From Sphingomonas sp. (lineage in GTDB: Bacteria; Pseudomonadota; Alphaproteobacteria; Sphingomonadales; Sphingomonadaceae), in contig NZ_JAGIAM010000003.1 in assembly GCF_017744835.1 (NCBI RefSeq), positions 62,001-126,000 on the forward strand: DNA of 64,000 bases, read 5' to 3'. Below the pieces are notes generated by a model that saw only the letters and a program-made list of their open reading frames with translations, was not told the origin of the DNA and made no database searches. A program made the translations under genes and the position numbers. Shown in pieces: positions 1-7,587 of the stretch (position 1 is its first letter; the number at the start of each line of letters is the position of its first letter).

Positions 1-921
1 CTCGACGAGATAGGCGCCGGAGCCAGATTTGTCGCAAGTGCCGATATCCGGTCATTCTTCACGCGAATCTCGAAGGACGCAGTCACTCAAATCATCGCGG
101 CCGCCATCAATGATGGCGAGCTAATTGCGCTCTTTCGTCAAGCCATTGATGTTGAGCTATCCAATATGGCGCAGCTCAGAGATAAAGCGGTCGATTTCCC
201 CATCGAGGATATTGGTGTCGCTCAAGGCAATTCCCTTTCGCCACTCCTCGGAAATATCGTTCTTGCCGACTTCGATCGGGAAATGAACGAGGGTGATTGT
301 AGGTGCATTCGATATATCGACGATTTCATCATATTAGCGCCATCCAAGGCGGCTGCGACGGCGCGCCTTCGGAAAGCCGCGAATATGCTCAAGGCGCTCG
401 GCATGGAGCTTTCTCCCGAGAAAAGCTCAAAGGGCGGCACATCAATCGACGATGGATTCGACTTTCTAGGTGTCAATCTTTGCCTCGGTGCGGTCCGACC
501 GGGGGCGAAGGCCCAAGCCAAGATACTACGTTCCGTACAATTGGCTTTTGAGGAAAGTCTCAAAGCATTGCGTGGCATCCGACACGGCCAAACTCTCGAT
601 CGCACAAGCTCGCTTTCAAGCACATTGAGGCGCGTTGACGGGATGATTGATGGCTGGGGAAAGCACTATTGGTTCTGCAATGATACGCAGGCTTTCTTAA
701 ATCTAGACGTAAAGATAAGCGAAAGCATCCGCCGCTATCTCGGTGAATATACGGCAATCCGTGCCGAGACGGCTACGACAAGCCACCAGCGAATGCTGGG
801 GATTTCTGAACTCCGCTACATCGCGCGCGAACCTTTCAATTTTCCGGCAATCGGCACGCGGCGGGCAGAGCGCGACAGGAAATTTGCCGCAACGCTTTCA
901 TCGGCAGAGGGCCTATCTTAG
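1..921 (+). CDS. Reverse transcriptase, 5' end outside window
   Basis: The frame is open from base 1, so the start lies outside the window; 306 residues are visible. It carries the polymerase core: first catalytic Asp in ADIRSFF (visible residue 15), QGNSLSP (75-81), the YIDD active site (105-108), LGMELSPEKSSK and FDFLGVNL, then a thumb-like stretch with DGWGKHYWF. QGxxxSP is the group II/retroelement form, not the SQ form of diversity-generating retroelements. No HNH or zinc-finger endonuclease follows, so it is not a complete mobile intron protein. YIDD and the thumb fit group II-like (G2L4-type) enzymes or an Abi/DRT-type defence RT; the class cannot be fixed here. Codons are far more AT-rich at third positions than downstream genes, suggesting acquisition. 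Confidence 0.85.
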   Translation, partial: LDEIGAGARFVASADIRSFFTRISKDAVTQIIAAAINDGELIALFRQAIDVELSNMAQLRDKAVDFPIEDIGVAQGNSLSPLLGNIVLADFDREMNEGDCRCIRYIDDFIILAPSKAAATARLRKAANMLKALGMELSPEKSSKGGTSIDDGFDFLGVNLCLGAVRPGAKAQAKILRSVQLAFEESLKALRGIRHGQTLDRTSSLSSTLRRVDGMIDGWGKHYWFCNDTQAFLNLDVKISESIRRYLGEYTAIRAETATTSHQRMLGISELRYIAREPFNFPAIGTRRAERDRKFAATLSSAEGLS

Positions 922-1086
922 ACGCAAGATGCATCCCCGGACTGAAAAGGGCGGCGAACAGGCGCACGGCCCTGGAGATAAGATGGGCCTTGGTTCTTAG
1001 CCCGCAAACGCCTTTGACGGCCCCCACCCGCAGCGCCTATCCTGCCCCCGCAGCGCAACCGCCGCGCGCGACCCGGATGACCACCC

Positions 1087-1578
1087 ATGACCCGGACCCA
1101 GGATCGCAGAACCCTCCTCGCCACCGGCGCCCTCGCGCTGGCCGGCGCCTCCGGCGCCGCGCTGGCCGGGCCGGCGCTCGCCGCTTCGCCGACGCCGCTG
1201 CGCCTCAGCGATGCCGAATGGCGGCGGCGGCTTTCGCCCCAGGCCTATGCGGTGCTGCGGCGGGGGGCGACCGAGCGGGCCTTCTCCAGTCCGCTCAATT
1301 CGGAGCATCGCAACGGCACCTTCCTGTGCGCCGGCTGCGCGCTGCCTCTGTTCGCCGCGCGCACCAAGTTCGACAGCGGCACCGGCTGGCCGAGCTTCTG
1401 GACGCATCTGCCCGACGCCGTCACGCAGAAGCGCGACACCAGCCTGTTCATGGTCCGCACCGAAGTCCGTTGCGCGCGCTGCGACGGGCATCTCGGTCAT
1501 GTCTTCAACGACGGCCCCAGGCCGACCGGGCTGCGCTATTGCATGAACGGCGCCGCGCTGCGCTTCGTGCCTGCCTAG
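1087..1578 (+). CDS. msrB: Peptide-methionine (R)-S-oxide reductase, exported
   Basis: This enzyme reduces methionine-R-sulfoxide in proteins. The 163-residue product has a twin-arginine-like signal (RRTLLATGALALAG) ending near ALAA, so it probably acts in the periplasm. The mature part has the MsrB fold signatures: the first zinc pair CAGC, FDSGTGWPSFW, the second zinc pair CARC, GHLGHVFNDGP, and the catalytic cysteine in GLRYCMNGAALRF near the C-terminus. The ATG at 1087 is preceded by weak purine sequence only. It is the first gene with normal high-GC codon use after the reverse transcriptase and is convergent with the ferredoxin reductase. The family call is firm; the export route is inferred. 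Confidence 0.93.
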   Translation: MTRTQDRRTLLATGALALAGASGAALAGPALAASPTPLRLSDAEWRRRLSPQAYAVLRRGATERAFSSPLNSEHRNGTFLCAGCALPLFAARTKFDSGTGWPSFWTHLPDAVTQKRDTSLFMVRTEVRCARCDGHLGHVFNDGPRPTGLRYCMNGAALRFVPA

Positions 1579-1792
1579 AGCGGCCGACGGCGGGCGACGG
1601 CGTCCTTGCAATGCAGGATTTCGCCTGCTTGGCTGGCAGTCCGCCGGCCGTGCCGACGGCGTTCTTTGAATCCGTGGAGCCCTGAGCCGGAACGCTCGAC
1701 TGCCTCGACTTGCTTGAAGTCCGAGGCTGGCTGGACAGCCGAAAACCCCGTGGAAGCTGTCGTGTTCGTCAACTTCCGCCGGTGCGCCCGAC

Positions 1793-1818
1793 TGCGCTCA
1801 AGGAAATTTCCTTGCGCA
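1793..1818. terminator. Palindrome between convergent genes
   Basis: TGCGC (1793-1797), a perfect 14-base palindrome AAGGAAATTTCCTT (1800-1813) and GCGCA (1814-1818) form a near-perfect inverted repeat. It sits between convergent msrB and the ferredoxin reductase gene and could end transcription from both sides, although there is no clear T tract. I see no gene in the rest of 1579-1876. Confidence 0.4.
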
Positions 1819-1876
1819 GGAGCGCAACAACATTTCCGAAAACGCGGGAAAAGTGGGAAGCCAGGCGGGCCAAATC

Positions 1877-3106
1877 CTATTCCGCCGGTACGAGCTCCTT
1901 GAGCGGCACTTTGGTGTCGGCGAGCTTCGCTGTGTCGACGCCCGGGACGAGCAGCAGCTTGCGCCCCTGGACATAGTCCTTGGTGGCGTTGACGCAATCG
2001 AGCGCGATCACCTTGCCGCCGCGCAGATAGATCAGCGAAAAGCTGCGCGCCGCGGGATCGCCGCGCAGGATCGTCGCGTCATGGCCGGTCGAGATGCCGA
2101 CCGTCTGGAGCTTGAGGTCGTACTGGTTCGACCAGAACCAGGGCACCGCCTCGTAGCGCGCCTCCTTGCCGGCGATCGTCGCCGCCGCGGTGCTTGCCTG
2201 GTCGTTGGCGTTCTGGACCGATTCGAGCCGGACCAGCGCGCCGCCGGCATAGCCGTTGCTGTGGAGCGCGCAGTCGCCGACGGCATAGACGTCGGGCAGG
2301 CTGGTGCGGCAGCTCTCGTCCACCGTCACCCCGTTGGCGCCCTGCGCGCCAGCGGCGAGCAGCGGCTCGACGCTGGGGACGATGCCGATGCCGACGATCA
2401 CCAGATCGGCCTCGACCAGCCGGCCGTCCTGGAGGCGGACGCCGGCGGCGCGGCCGTCGCGTTCCTCGATCGCGGTGACCGCGGCGTTGGTCAGGATTTC
2501 GACGCCGTGCGCGCGGTGCTCGGCCTCGTAGAAGCGCGACAGCGGTTCGCCGGCGACGCGGGCGAGGACGCGGTCGAGCGCCTCGATCACGGTGACCTGC
2601 TTGCCGAACTTGGTGAGCGCCGCGGCGGCCTCGAGCCCGATATAGCCGCCGCCGACGACGGCGACCTTCTCGGCCTGGGGGAGGGCGGCGAGGATCGCGT
2701 CGATATGCGCCTTGGTGCGCAGCACATGGACGCCGGGCAGGTCGGCGCCGGGGCAGGCGAGGCGGCGCGGCTCGCCGCCCGCGGCCCAGACGAGCGCGCC
2801 ATAGCCGAGGATCTCGCCCTGTTCGTCGGCGACGGTCTTCGCGGCGTGATCGACCGCGGCGATGCGGCGGCAGGGGAGGAGCGTCACCTGCCGCTCTTCC
2901 CAGAAGGCGGCATTGCGGATCAGCATGCGCTCGAAGCTCTTGTCGCCGAGCAGATATTCCTTGGAGAGCGGCGGGCGCTCATAGGGCAGCTCGGGCTCGT
3001 CGCCGACCAGCGCGATGCTGCCGGTGAAGCCCTGCTGGCGGAGCGCGATCGCCGCCTGGGCGCCCGCATGGCCCGCGCCGACTATGACCACATCGTAAGA
3101 CTGCAT
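1877..3106 (-). CDS. FAD-dependent ferredoxin/rubredoxin reductase family oxidoreductase
   Basis: This 409-residue flavoprotein probably passes electrons from NAD(P)H to a small ferredoxin that feeds a P450 or Rieske oxygenase. It has the N-terminal FAD dinucleotide fold (VVIVGAGHAGAQAA, residues 5-18), a second nucleotide-binding fold (VAVVGGGYIGLEAA, near 150), the FAD motif YAVGDCA near 275, and a C-terminal reductase domain, at the usual length of the putidaredoxin-reductase family. The ATG at 3106 follows a purine-rich stretch. No ferredoxin or oxygenase gene is adjacent, so its partner is unknown. The dinucleotide folds are seen directly; electron-donor specificity is inferred. Confidence 0.88.
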   Translation of the reverse strand: MQSYDVVIVGAGHAGAQAAIALRQQGFTGSIALVGDEPELPYERPPLSKEYLLGDKSFERMLIRNAAFWEERQVTLLPCRRIAAVDHAAKTVADEQGEILGYGALVWAAGGEPRRLACPGADLPGVHVLRTKAHIDAILAALPQAEKVAVVGGGYIGLEAAAALTKFGKQVTVIEALDRVLARVAGEPLSRFYEAEHRAHGVEILTNAAVTAIEERDGRAAGVRLQDGRLVEADLVIVGIGIVPSVEPLLAAGAQGANGVTVDESCRTSLPDVYAVGDCALHSNGYAGGALVRLESVQNANDQASTAAATIAGKEARYEAVPWFWSNQYDLKLQTVGISTGHDATILRGDPAARSFSLIYLRGGKVIALDCVNATKDYVQGRKLLLVPGVDTAKLADTKVPLKELVPAE

Positions 3107-3206
3107 GGCGCACCCCTAAATGGCTGGGACGGGGATGCAAGACGCAGGGCGGGAACGTTCCGGCTGTGCAACACGTTCAGAGGCTCCCCAACACGGAGAT
3201 TTTCCC

Positions 3207-3353
3207 ATGCTCTGGACGATCGTCGTCATCCTGCTGGTCCTTTGGCTGCTGGGCTTCTCGCTCCACGTCGCCGGCGGCCTGATCCACATCCTGCTGGTCG
3301 TGGCGCTGGTCGTCGGGCTGATCCAGCTCTTCTCGGGCCGCAAGGTGGTATAG
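3207..3353 (+). CDS. Small lmo0937-type membrane protein
   Basis: The product is a 48-residue, almost wholly hydrophobic protein starting MLWTIVVILLVLWLLG and ending in the basic tail SGRKVV. It matches the pattern of lmo0937-family small membrane proteins: two short membrane segments separated by a glycine-rich turn (HVAGGLIH). The ATG at 3207 is preceded by ACGGAGAT, a good ribosome site; a longer frame from 3120 has an N-terminus that does not look like protein and is not preferred. It is divergent from the ferredoxin reductase. The role is unknown; such genes are often stress-induced in proteobacteria. Confidence 0.75.
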   Translation: MLWTIVVILLVLWLLGFSLHVAGGLIHILLVVALVVGLIQLFSGRKVV

Positions 3354-3431
3354 CCGCCTGCCGGGAAGGCTCCGGCTTGCAGGCCCGGGCGCGCTGCGCC
3401 AAAGAGGGGCCCGCTAGCCGGAGCCATTATC

Positions 3432-4076
3432 TTGAACATCAGCCCCACCGATTTCGCGAGCCTTCTCTGTTCGCGGCTGTGCCACGATCTGCTGAGCCCG
3501 GTGGGGGCGCTCAACAACGGCCTCGAGCTGCTCGCCGACGAGCATGACCCCGAGATGCGCGCGCGCTGCCTCGAGCTGCTGAGCGAGAGCGCCAAGGCTT
3601 CTGCGAACAAGCTCAAGTTCTTCCGCCTGGCCTTCGGCGCCGCGGGCGGCTTCGGCGAGACGGTCGACACGCGCGAGGCGCAGGCGGCGATCGAAGGGCT
3701 GTTCGGCGACAACCACCGGGTGAAGATCGGCTGGATGGTCGAGGACCCGGTGCTGCCCAAGCAGGCAATCAAGGTGCTGCTCAACCTGGCGCTGATCGGC
3801 GGCGATGCGCTGGTCCGCGGCGGCCAGCTCGACATCGGCGCGGAGATCGTCGAGGGCCATATCGAGATCGTGGTGCGCGCCGACGGGCCGCGCATCGTGC
3901 TCGACCCCGAGCTGCGCAGCGCGCTTGCCGGGGGGCGCGACGAGCTGCCGATCACTCCGCGCGCGGCGGCCGCCTATCTGGTCCATGCGCTGGTGACGCA
4001 GGGCGGAGGCGAGCTGCAGGTGTCGCCGCCGGATTCGGACGTGCTGCTGTTCGGGGCGTCGTTCCGGGTGAGCTGA
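3432..4076 (+). CDS. chpT: ChpT-like histidine phosphotransferase
   Basis: ChpT carries phosphate from the hybrid kinase CckA to CtrA and CpdR, which control the alphaproteobacterial cell cycle and motility. The 214-residue protein has the dimerisation and phosphotransfer helix FASLLCSRLCHDLLSPVG with His18 as the phosphorylated residue, followed by LNNGLELL, and a degenerate GHKL-like C-terminal half without ATP-binding motifs, as in Caulobacter ChpT. The start is a TTG at 3432, in line with the family N-terminus; no better ATG exists. It stands alone, as is common for this gene. Its presence supports an alphaproteobacterial host. Confidence 0.9.
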   Translation: MNISPTDFASLLCSRLCHDLLSPVGALNNGLELLADEHDPEMRARCLELLSESAKASANKLKFFRLAFGAAGGFGETVDTREAQAAIEGLFGDNHRVKIGWMVEDPVLPKQAIKVLLNLALIGGDALVRGGQLDIGAEIVEGHIEIVVRADGPRIVLDPELRSALAGGRDELPITPRAAAAYLVHALVTQGGGELQVSPPDSDVLLFGASFRVS

Positions 4077-4161
4077 GCCGAATTTCGCCGCGCGCCCTCT
4101 TGGAACGGGCGCCGCGGCACGCCATTACGTGGCAAGAATGGAATCGAGGGAGGACAGGCCC

Positions 4162-4704
4162 ATGACCGGCATGCGGTTTTGGATGGCTTCGGCCGGGTGC
4201 GCGCTGGCGCTGGCGGCGGGGGGGTGCGCGACGCCGCAGCAGGACGCGCGCTACATGGCCGGGCATTTCCGCGCCCAGGCCGACCTGCGCACCGCCGACG
4301 GGCGGGACGTGGGCAAGGCGGTGGCCGAGGAGATCGACGGCAAGATCCGCGTGATCGTCGACGCGACCGGGCTGCCCAAGGGCGTCCACGGCACGCATGT
4401 CCATACCGTCGGCAAGTGCGAGGCGCCCGACTTCGCCAGCGCCGGCCCGCACTGGAACCCGACCCAGCACCAGCACGGCAAGGACAATCCGGCCGGCCCG
4501 CACGCGGGTGACATGCCCAACCTCGACGTGGGCGAGAGCGGCGCCGACCGCACGATCTTCGTGCTGCCGATCGGCACCTTCGAGCAGCTGATGGACCAGG
4601 ACGGCGCGTCGCTGGTGATCCATGCCACGGCGGACGACTACAAGACCGATCCCTCGGGCAATTCGGGGGCGCGGATCGCCTGCGGGGTGTTCCAGTCGAT
4701 GTGA
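4162..4704 (+). CDS. Cu/Zn superoxide dismutase family lipoprotein
   Basis: The protein (180 residues from the ATG at 4162) dismutates superoxide in the periplasm if active. It begins with a lipoprotein signal (ALALAAGGC), placing it on a membrane. Copper and zinc ligand motifs are visible: GVHGTHVHTVGKCE, the histidine-rich stretch GPHWNPTQHQHG with GPHAGDMPNL, LVIHATADDY, and the disulphide partner in GARIACGVF. The start at 4162 is chosen because GAGGGAGGACA lies just upstream; an upstream in-frame ATG at 4138 has no such site. All usual ligand histidines appear to be present. Convergent with the neighbouring phosphodiesterase gene. Confidence 0.9.
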   Translation: MTGMRFWMASAGCALALAAGGCATPQQDARYMAGHFRAQADLRTADGRDVGKAVAEEIDGKIRVIVDATGLPKGVHGTHVHTVGKCEAPDFASAGPHWNPTQHQHGKDNPAGPHAGDMPNLDVGESGADRTIFVLPIGTFEQLMDQDGASLVIHATADDYKTDPSGNSGARIACGVFQSM

Positions 4705-4706
4705 GA

Positions 4707-5243
4707 CTACCCCCGCAAGGGGTAGCGCTCGACGACCTGGTAGCTCGCCGCCTCATGGCCGAGGTGGCTCTCGAACAGGATGAAATGATCGAGCGCGAAG
4801 GGCGGGCTCGACAGGCCCGACTGCGCCTCGAGGAAGCGGTCGGCGGGGCCGGCGCGCGAATTCATCCGGGCGAGAGTGATGTGCGGCAGATAGGCGCGGC
4901 GCTCGGGGGGCAGGCCGCAGCGGACCACGGCCTGATCAATCTTCTTGTGAAGCTCGGCGAGGCGGTCATGCGGGCGGACGCCGGCCCAGAGCGCGTTGGG
5001 GCGGCCGCGGCTGCCGAACTCGCCGACGCCGTCGAGCGCGATCTCGAGCGGCGGGAAGCGGACGCCCGACAGCGCCAGCGCGACGTCCTCGGCCAGCGGC
5101 CGCTCGACTTCGCCGACGAAGCGCAGCGTGATGTGGAGCTGCTCGTCGCTCTGCCAGCGCGCGCCGGGCACGCCGCACATCAGTGCGAGGAGCCGCTCGC
5201 GGATCGAAGCCGGCGGACGAAGGCCCACGAAGAGGCGATGCAT
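4707..5243 (-). CDS. thpR: RNA 2',3'-cyclic phosphodiesterase (LigT/ThpR family)
   Basis: Members of this 2H phosphoesterase family open 2',3'-cyclic phosphates on RNA ends and were first known as 2'-5' RNA ligases. The 178-residue protein has both catalytic HxTx motifs, HITLRF (about residue 43) and HITLAR (about 126), and the N-terminal RLFVGLRPP typical of the family. The start at 5243 is chosen because GGAGGGCGCC directly precedes it; an ATG 18 bases upstream would place that site inside the gene. The stop lies two bases from the end of the convergent SOD gene, so the two transcripts probably overlap. Confidence 0.9.
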   Translation of the reverse strand: MHRLFVGLRPPASIRERLLALMCGVPGARWQSDEQLHITLRFVGEVERPLAEDVALALSGVRFPPLEIALDGVGEFGSRGRPNALWAGVRPHDRLAELHKKIDQAVVRCGLPPERRAYLPHITLARMNSRAGPADRFLEAQSGLSSPPFALDHFILFESHLGHEAASYQVVERYPLRG

Positions 5244-5357
5244 GGCGCCCTCCTTAACCAAAAGGGCGGCGGCGCGCGATCCGGTTTCGCTTGAAAAGAC
5301 CCGCTCCAGCGATGATATTCAGGGCATCCGGCAGATGGCCGGGCAAAGGAGCTTGAA

Positions 5358-6119
5358 ATGGCGAATTGGGATCCCCGGACTGGCACGGCGCCTTATGCGA
5401 CGACGGCCACGCGCGCGGAAGCGTATGACGCGGGGCTCAGGGCTTACATGATGTCGGTCTACAACTACATGCTCTCGGGCGTGCTGCTGACCGGTATCGT
5501 CGCGCTGGTCTTTGCCAAGACCAGCCTGATCAATCTTCTCTTCACGATCCAGGAAACCGCCCGCGGGGTCGCTTATGGCCCGTCGCTGCTCGGCTGGGTG
5601 GTGATGCTCTCGCCGCTGGCGATCGTCTTCGCGATGAGCTTCGGCCAGAACCGCCTGTCGGAGAGCACGCTCAAGACGCTGTTCTTCGCCTATGCCGGCC
5701 TGCTCGGCGCGTCGCTCTCGACGATCTTCCTGGCCTATACCGACACTTCGATCGCGCAGGTGTTCTTCGGCACCGCCGCCGGCTTCGGCGCGCTGAGCCT
5801 GTGGGGATACACCACCAAGAAGGATCTGTCGGGCTTCGGCTCGTTCCTGATCATGGGCCTGGTCGGCCTGCTGGTCGCGATGGTGGTCAACCTGTTCGTC
5901 CAGTCGGGCACGTTCAGCCTGGTGCTCAGCGTCGTCGGCGTGCTGATCTTCGCGGGCCTGACCGCCTATCACACGCAGGCCATCAAGAGCCTCTACGCCT
6001 ATGTCGCGGGCACCGAGGCGCAGGGCAAGGTCGCGATCATGGGTGCGCTGCAGCTCTACCTCGCGTTCATCAACATGTTCCTGTTCCTGCTCCGCCTGTT
6101 CGGCAGCTCGCGCAACTGA
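5358..6119 (+). CDS. Bax inhibitor-1/YccA family membrane protein (copy 1)
   Basis: This 253-residue inner-membrane protein belongs to the BI-1 (TMBIM) family, pH-sensitive calcium leak proteins in characterised members and, for YccA, a modulator of the FtsH protease. After a polar N-terminus of about 27 residues it has seven hydrophobic segments, including the signature LWGYTTKKDLSGFGSFLIMG, and ends in a short polar tail after LQLYLAFINMFLFLLRL. A ribosome site (AAAGGAGC) precedes the ATG, and a strong terminator follows. A second copy lies at 30146-30862; both share the LWGYTTK.DL signature, so they are paralogs with possibly separate roles. Confidence 0.93.
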   Translation: MANWDPRTGTAPYATTATRAEAYDAGLRAYMMSVYNYMLSGVLLTGIVALVFAKTSLINLLFTIQETARGVAYGPSLLGWVVMLSPLAIVFAMSFGQNRLSESTLKTLFFAYAGLLGASLSTIFLAYTDTSIAQVFFGTAAGFGALSLWGYTTKKDLSGFGSFLIMGLVGLLVAMVVNLFVQSGTFSLVLSVVGVLIFAGLTAYHTQAIKSLYAYVAGTEAQGKVAIMGALQLYLAFINMFLFLLRLFGSSRN

Positions 6120-6148
6120 CGCACGGCAGGGTAGCGGAAGCTTCCAGC

Positions 6149-6180
6149 AAGGCCCGTCGGGGAGACCCGGCGGGCCTTCT
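6149..6180 (+). terminator. Intrinsic terminator after BI-1 gene
   Basis: AAGGCCCG...CGGGCCTT with an inner GGG/CCC pairing and a GAGA loop forms a strong GC-rich hairpin ending in CTTCTTCG. It lies 30 bases after the stop of the Bax inhibitor gene and before the next ribosome site, so it very probably ends that transcript. Confidence 0.8.
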
Positions 6181-6252
6181 TCGTGGGGCCCGCGCGGGAA
6201 CGCCGCCGCGGCGACGATCGTTACATAGGGGCAACGCTCAAGGAGAGCCCCG

Positions 6253-6588
6253 ATGGTAAATACGACCGAGACGCCGCTGGACAGGATGTCGGTCGCCCCG
6301 CCCAACCCCGACGAGCAGGAGCGCCCCGCGCCCGTCGGATCGGCCGATGCCGGTACCGACACCTCGATCGCCGAGCGGCTGGAACGCAACCCGGAGAGCA
6401 AGGACGCCCGGCTCGATCGCGCGCTCGACGAGTCGATGGACGCCTCCGATCCTCCCGCCACCACCCAGCCGATCCACAATCACGAGCTGCCCGAAAGCTC
6501 GGGCTACGACCCCGCGGCCGAGCGCAAGCTCGCGGCGGGCGACAAGGGCTTCGTCGGAAGGGTGTTGTCGAAGCTGGGCCTGGACTAA
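6253..6588 (+). CDS. Small acidic hypothetical protein
   Basis: I do not recognise a domain in this 111-residue protein. It is polar and acidic, rich in Pro, Asp, Glu and Ala (for example APPNPDEQERPAPVG), has no membrane segment or signal peptide, and ends in GFVGRVLSKLGLD, a possible short amphipathic helix. Such composition suggests a largely disordered cytoplasmic protein. The ATG at 6253 has AAGGAGAGCC upstream. It lies 12 bases before the CDF transporter gene and is probably co-transcribed with it. High-GC codon use is like its neighbours, so it is likely a real, lineage-restricted gene. Confidence 0.7.
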   Translation: MVNTTETPLDRMSVAPPNPDEQERPAPVGSADAGTDTSIAERLERNPESKDARLDRALDESMDASDPPATTQPIHNHELPESSGYDPAAERKLAAGDKGFVGRVLSKLGLD

Positions 6589-6600
6589 GCGGCCCGCCCG

Positions 6601-7551
6601 GTGGCTGCATCCCCCGCGTCGGGCTGGCGCGCCAACATCGTCCTTTTCGCCGCGCTCGCGGCCAATCTCGGGATCGCCGTCGCCAAGTTCGTGGCGGCGG
6701 CGATCACCGGCTCCTCGTCGATGCTCACCGAGGGCGTCCACAGCCTGGTCGACAGCTGCAACCAGCTGCTGCTGCTCTACGGCCAGCGCCAGGCCAAGCG
6801 CCCGCCCGACCGCGAGCATCCCTTCGGCTATGGCCGCGAGCTCTATTTCTGGGCCTTCGTCGTCGCGATCCTGATCTTCGGAGCAGGCGCCGGCTTCTCG
6901 ATCTACGAGGGCTATCTGCACATCCTCGATCCCGAGCCGCTGCGCGATCCGCTGGTCAACTACATCGTGCTGGGCATCGCCTTCGCAATGGAAGGCGGAT
7001 CGTGGCTGGTGGCGCTGCGCGAGTTCGATCGCGGGCGCGGGACCAGCGGCTGGTGGGCGGCGGTGCGCGAGTCCAAGGACCCGGCCGGCTTCACCGTGTT
7101 GTTCGAGGATTCGGCGGCGCTCGCCGGGCTCGTCATCGCGGCGGTGGGCATCAGCCTGAGCCATGCGCTCGACGACCCGCGGATCGACGGCCTGGCCTCT
7201 ATCCTGATCGGCTGCATCCTGGGCGCGGTGGCAGTGCTGCTCGCGCGCGAGGCCAAAGGGCTGCTGATCGGCGAGCGCGCCAATCCCGAAGTGATCGAAT
7301 GCGTCCGCGAGCTGCTGTCGCAGCGGCCGGAGATCGTGTGCGTGAACCACGTCCGCACGATCCACACCGCGCCCGACCGGATCTTCGTCGCGATCAGCGC
7401 CGACTTCGACGACGCGCTGCCGATGGGGGCGGGCGAGGCGCTGATCGAGACGATCGAGCACGAGCTCAAGGCGCGGATGCCGGCGCTGTCGTCGATCTAC
7501 ATCCGGCCGGAGAAGGCCGAGGACGCGCAGCCGATCGCGGCGGTGGGCTGA
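6601..7551 (+). CDS. Cation diffusion facilitator family transporter
   Basis: CDF proteins export divalent metals such as zinc, cobalt, iron or manganese in exchange for protons. The 316-residue protein has about six membrane segments, with conserved acidic and His residues in EGVHSLVDSCNQ (first metal-site helix) and FEDSAALAGLVIAAVG (second), then a cytoplasmic C-terminal domain (VNHVRTIHTAPDRIFVAI) that typically senses metal and dimerises. The HPFGYGRELYFW loop is typical of the family. The start is a GTG at 6601, 12 bases after the preceding small gene. The metal cannot be named from the sequence. A hairpin follows, shared with the convergent MFS gene. Confidence 0.9.
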   Translation: MAASPASGWRANIVLFAALAANLGIAVAKFVAAAITGSSSMLTEGVHSLVDSCNQLLLLYGQRQAKRPPDREHPFGYGRELYFWAFVVAILIFGAGAGFSIYEGYLHILDPEPLRDPLVNYIVLGIAFAMEGGSWLVALREFDRGRGTSGWWAAVRESKDPAGFTVLFEDSAALAGLVIAAVGISLSHALDDPRIDGLASILIGCILGAVAVLLAREAKGLLIGERANPEVIECVRELLSQRPEIVCVNHVRTIHTAPDRIFVAISADFDDALPMGAGEALIETIEHELKARMPALSSIYIRPEKAEDAQPIAAVG

Positions 7552-7556
7552 TCATT

Positions 7557-7577
7557 CCCCTTCCTTTCAGAGAGGGG
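7557..7577. repeat. CCCCTCCCT-type intergenic hairpin
   Basis: CCCCTTC...AGAGGGG is an imperfect hairpin between the convergent CDF and MFS genes. It resembles hairpins at 22646-22670, 54659-54687 and 56226-56246, all directly 3' of genes, so the family may work as a terminator or mRNA-end stabiliser. Confidence 0.5.
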
Positions 7578-7587
7578 AGTGCGCTCC

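Noticed and set aside
1..1087. Diversity-generating retroelement at the left edge
   Set aside because: The RT has QGxxxSP rather than the SQ form, and I found no template/variable repeat pair or target gene in view.
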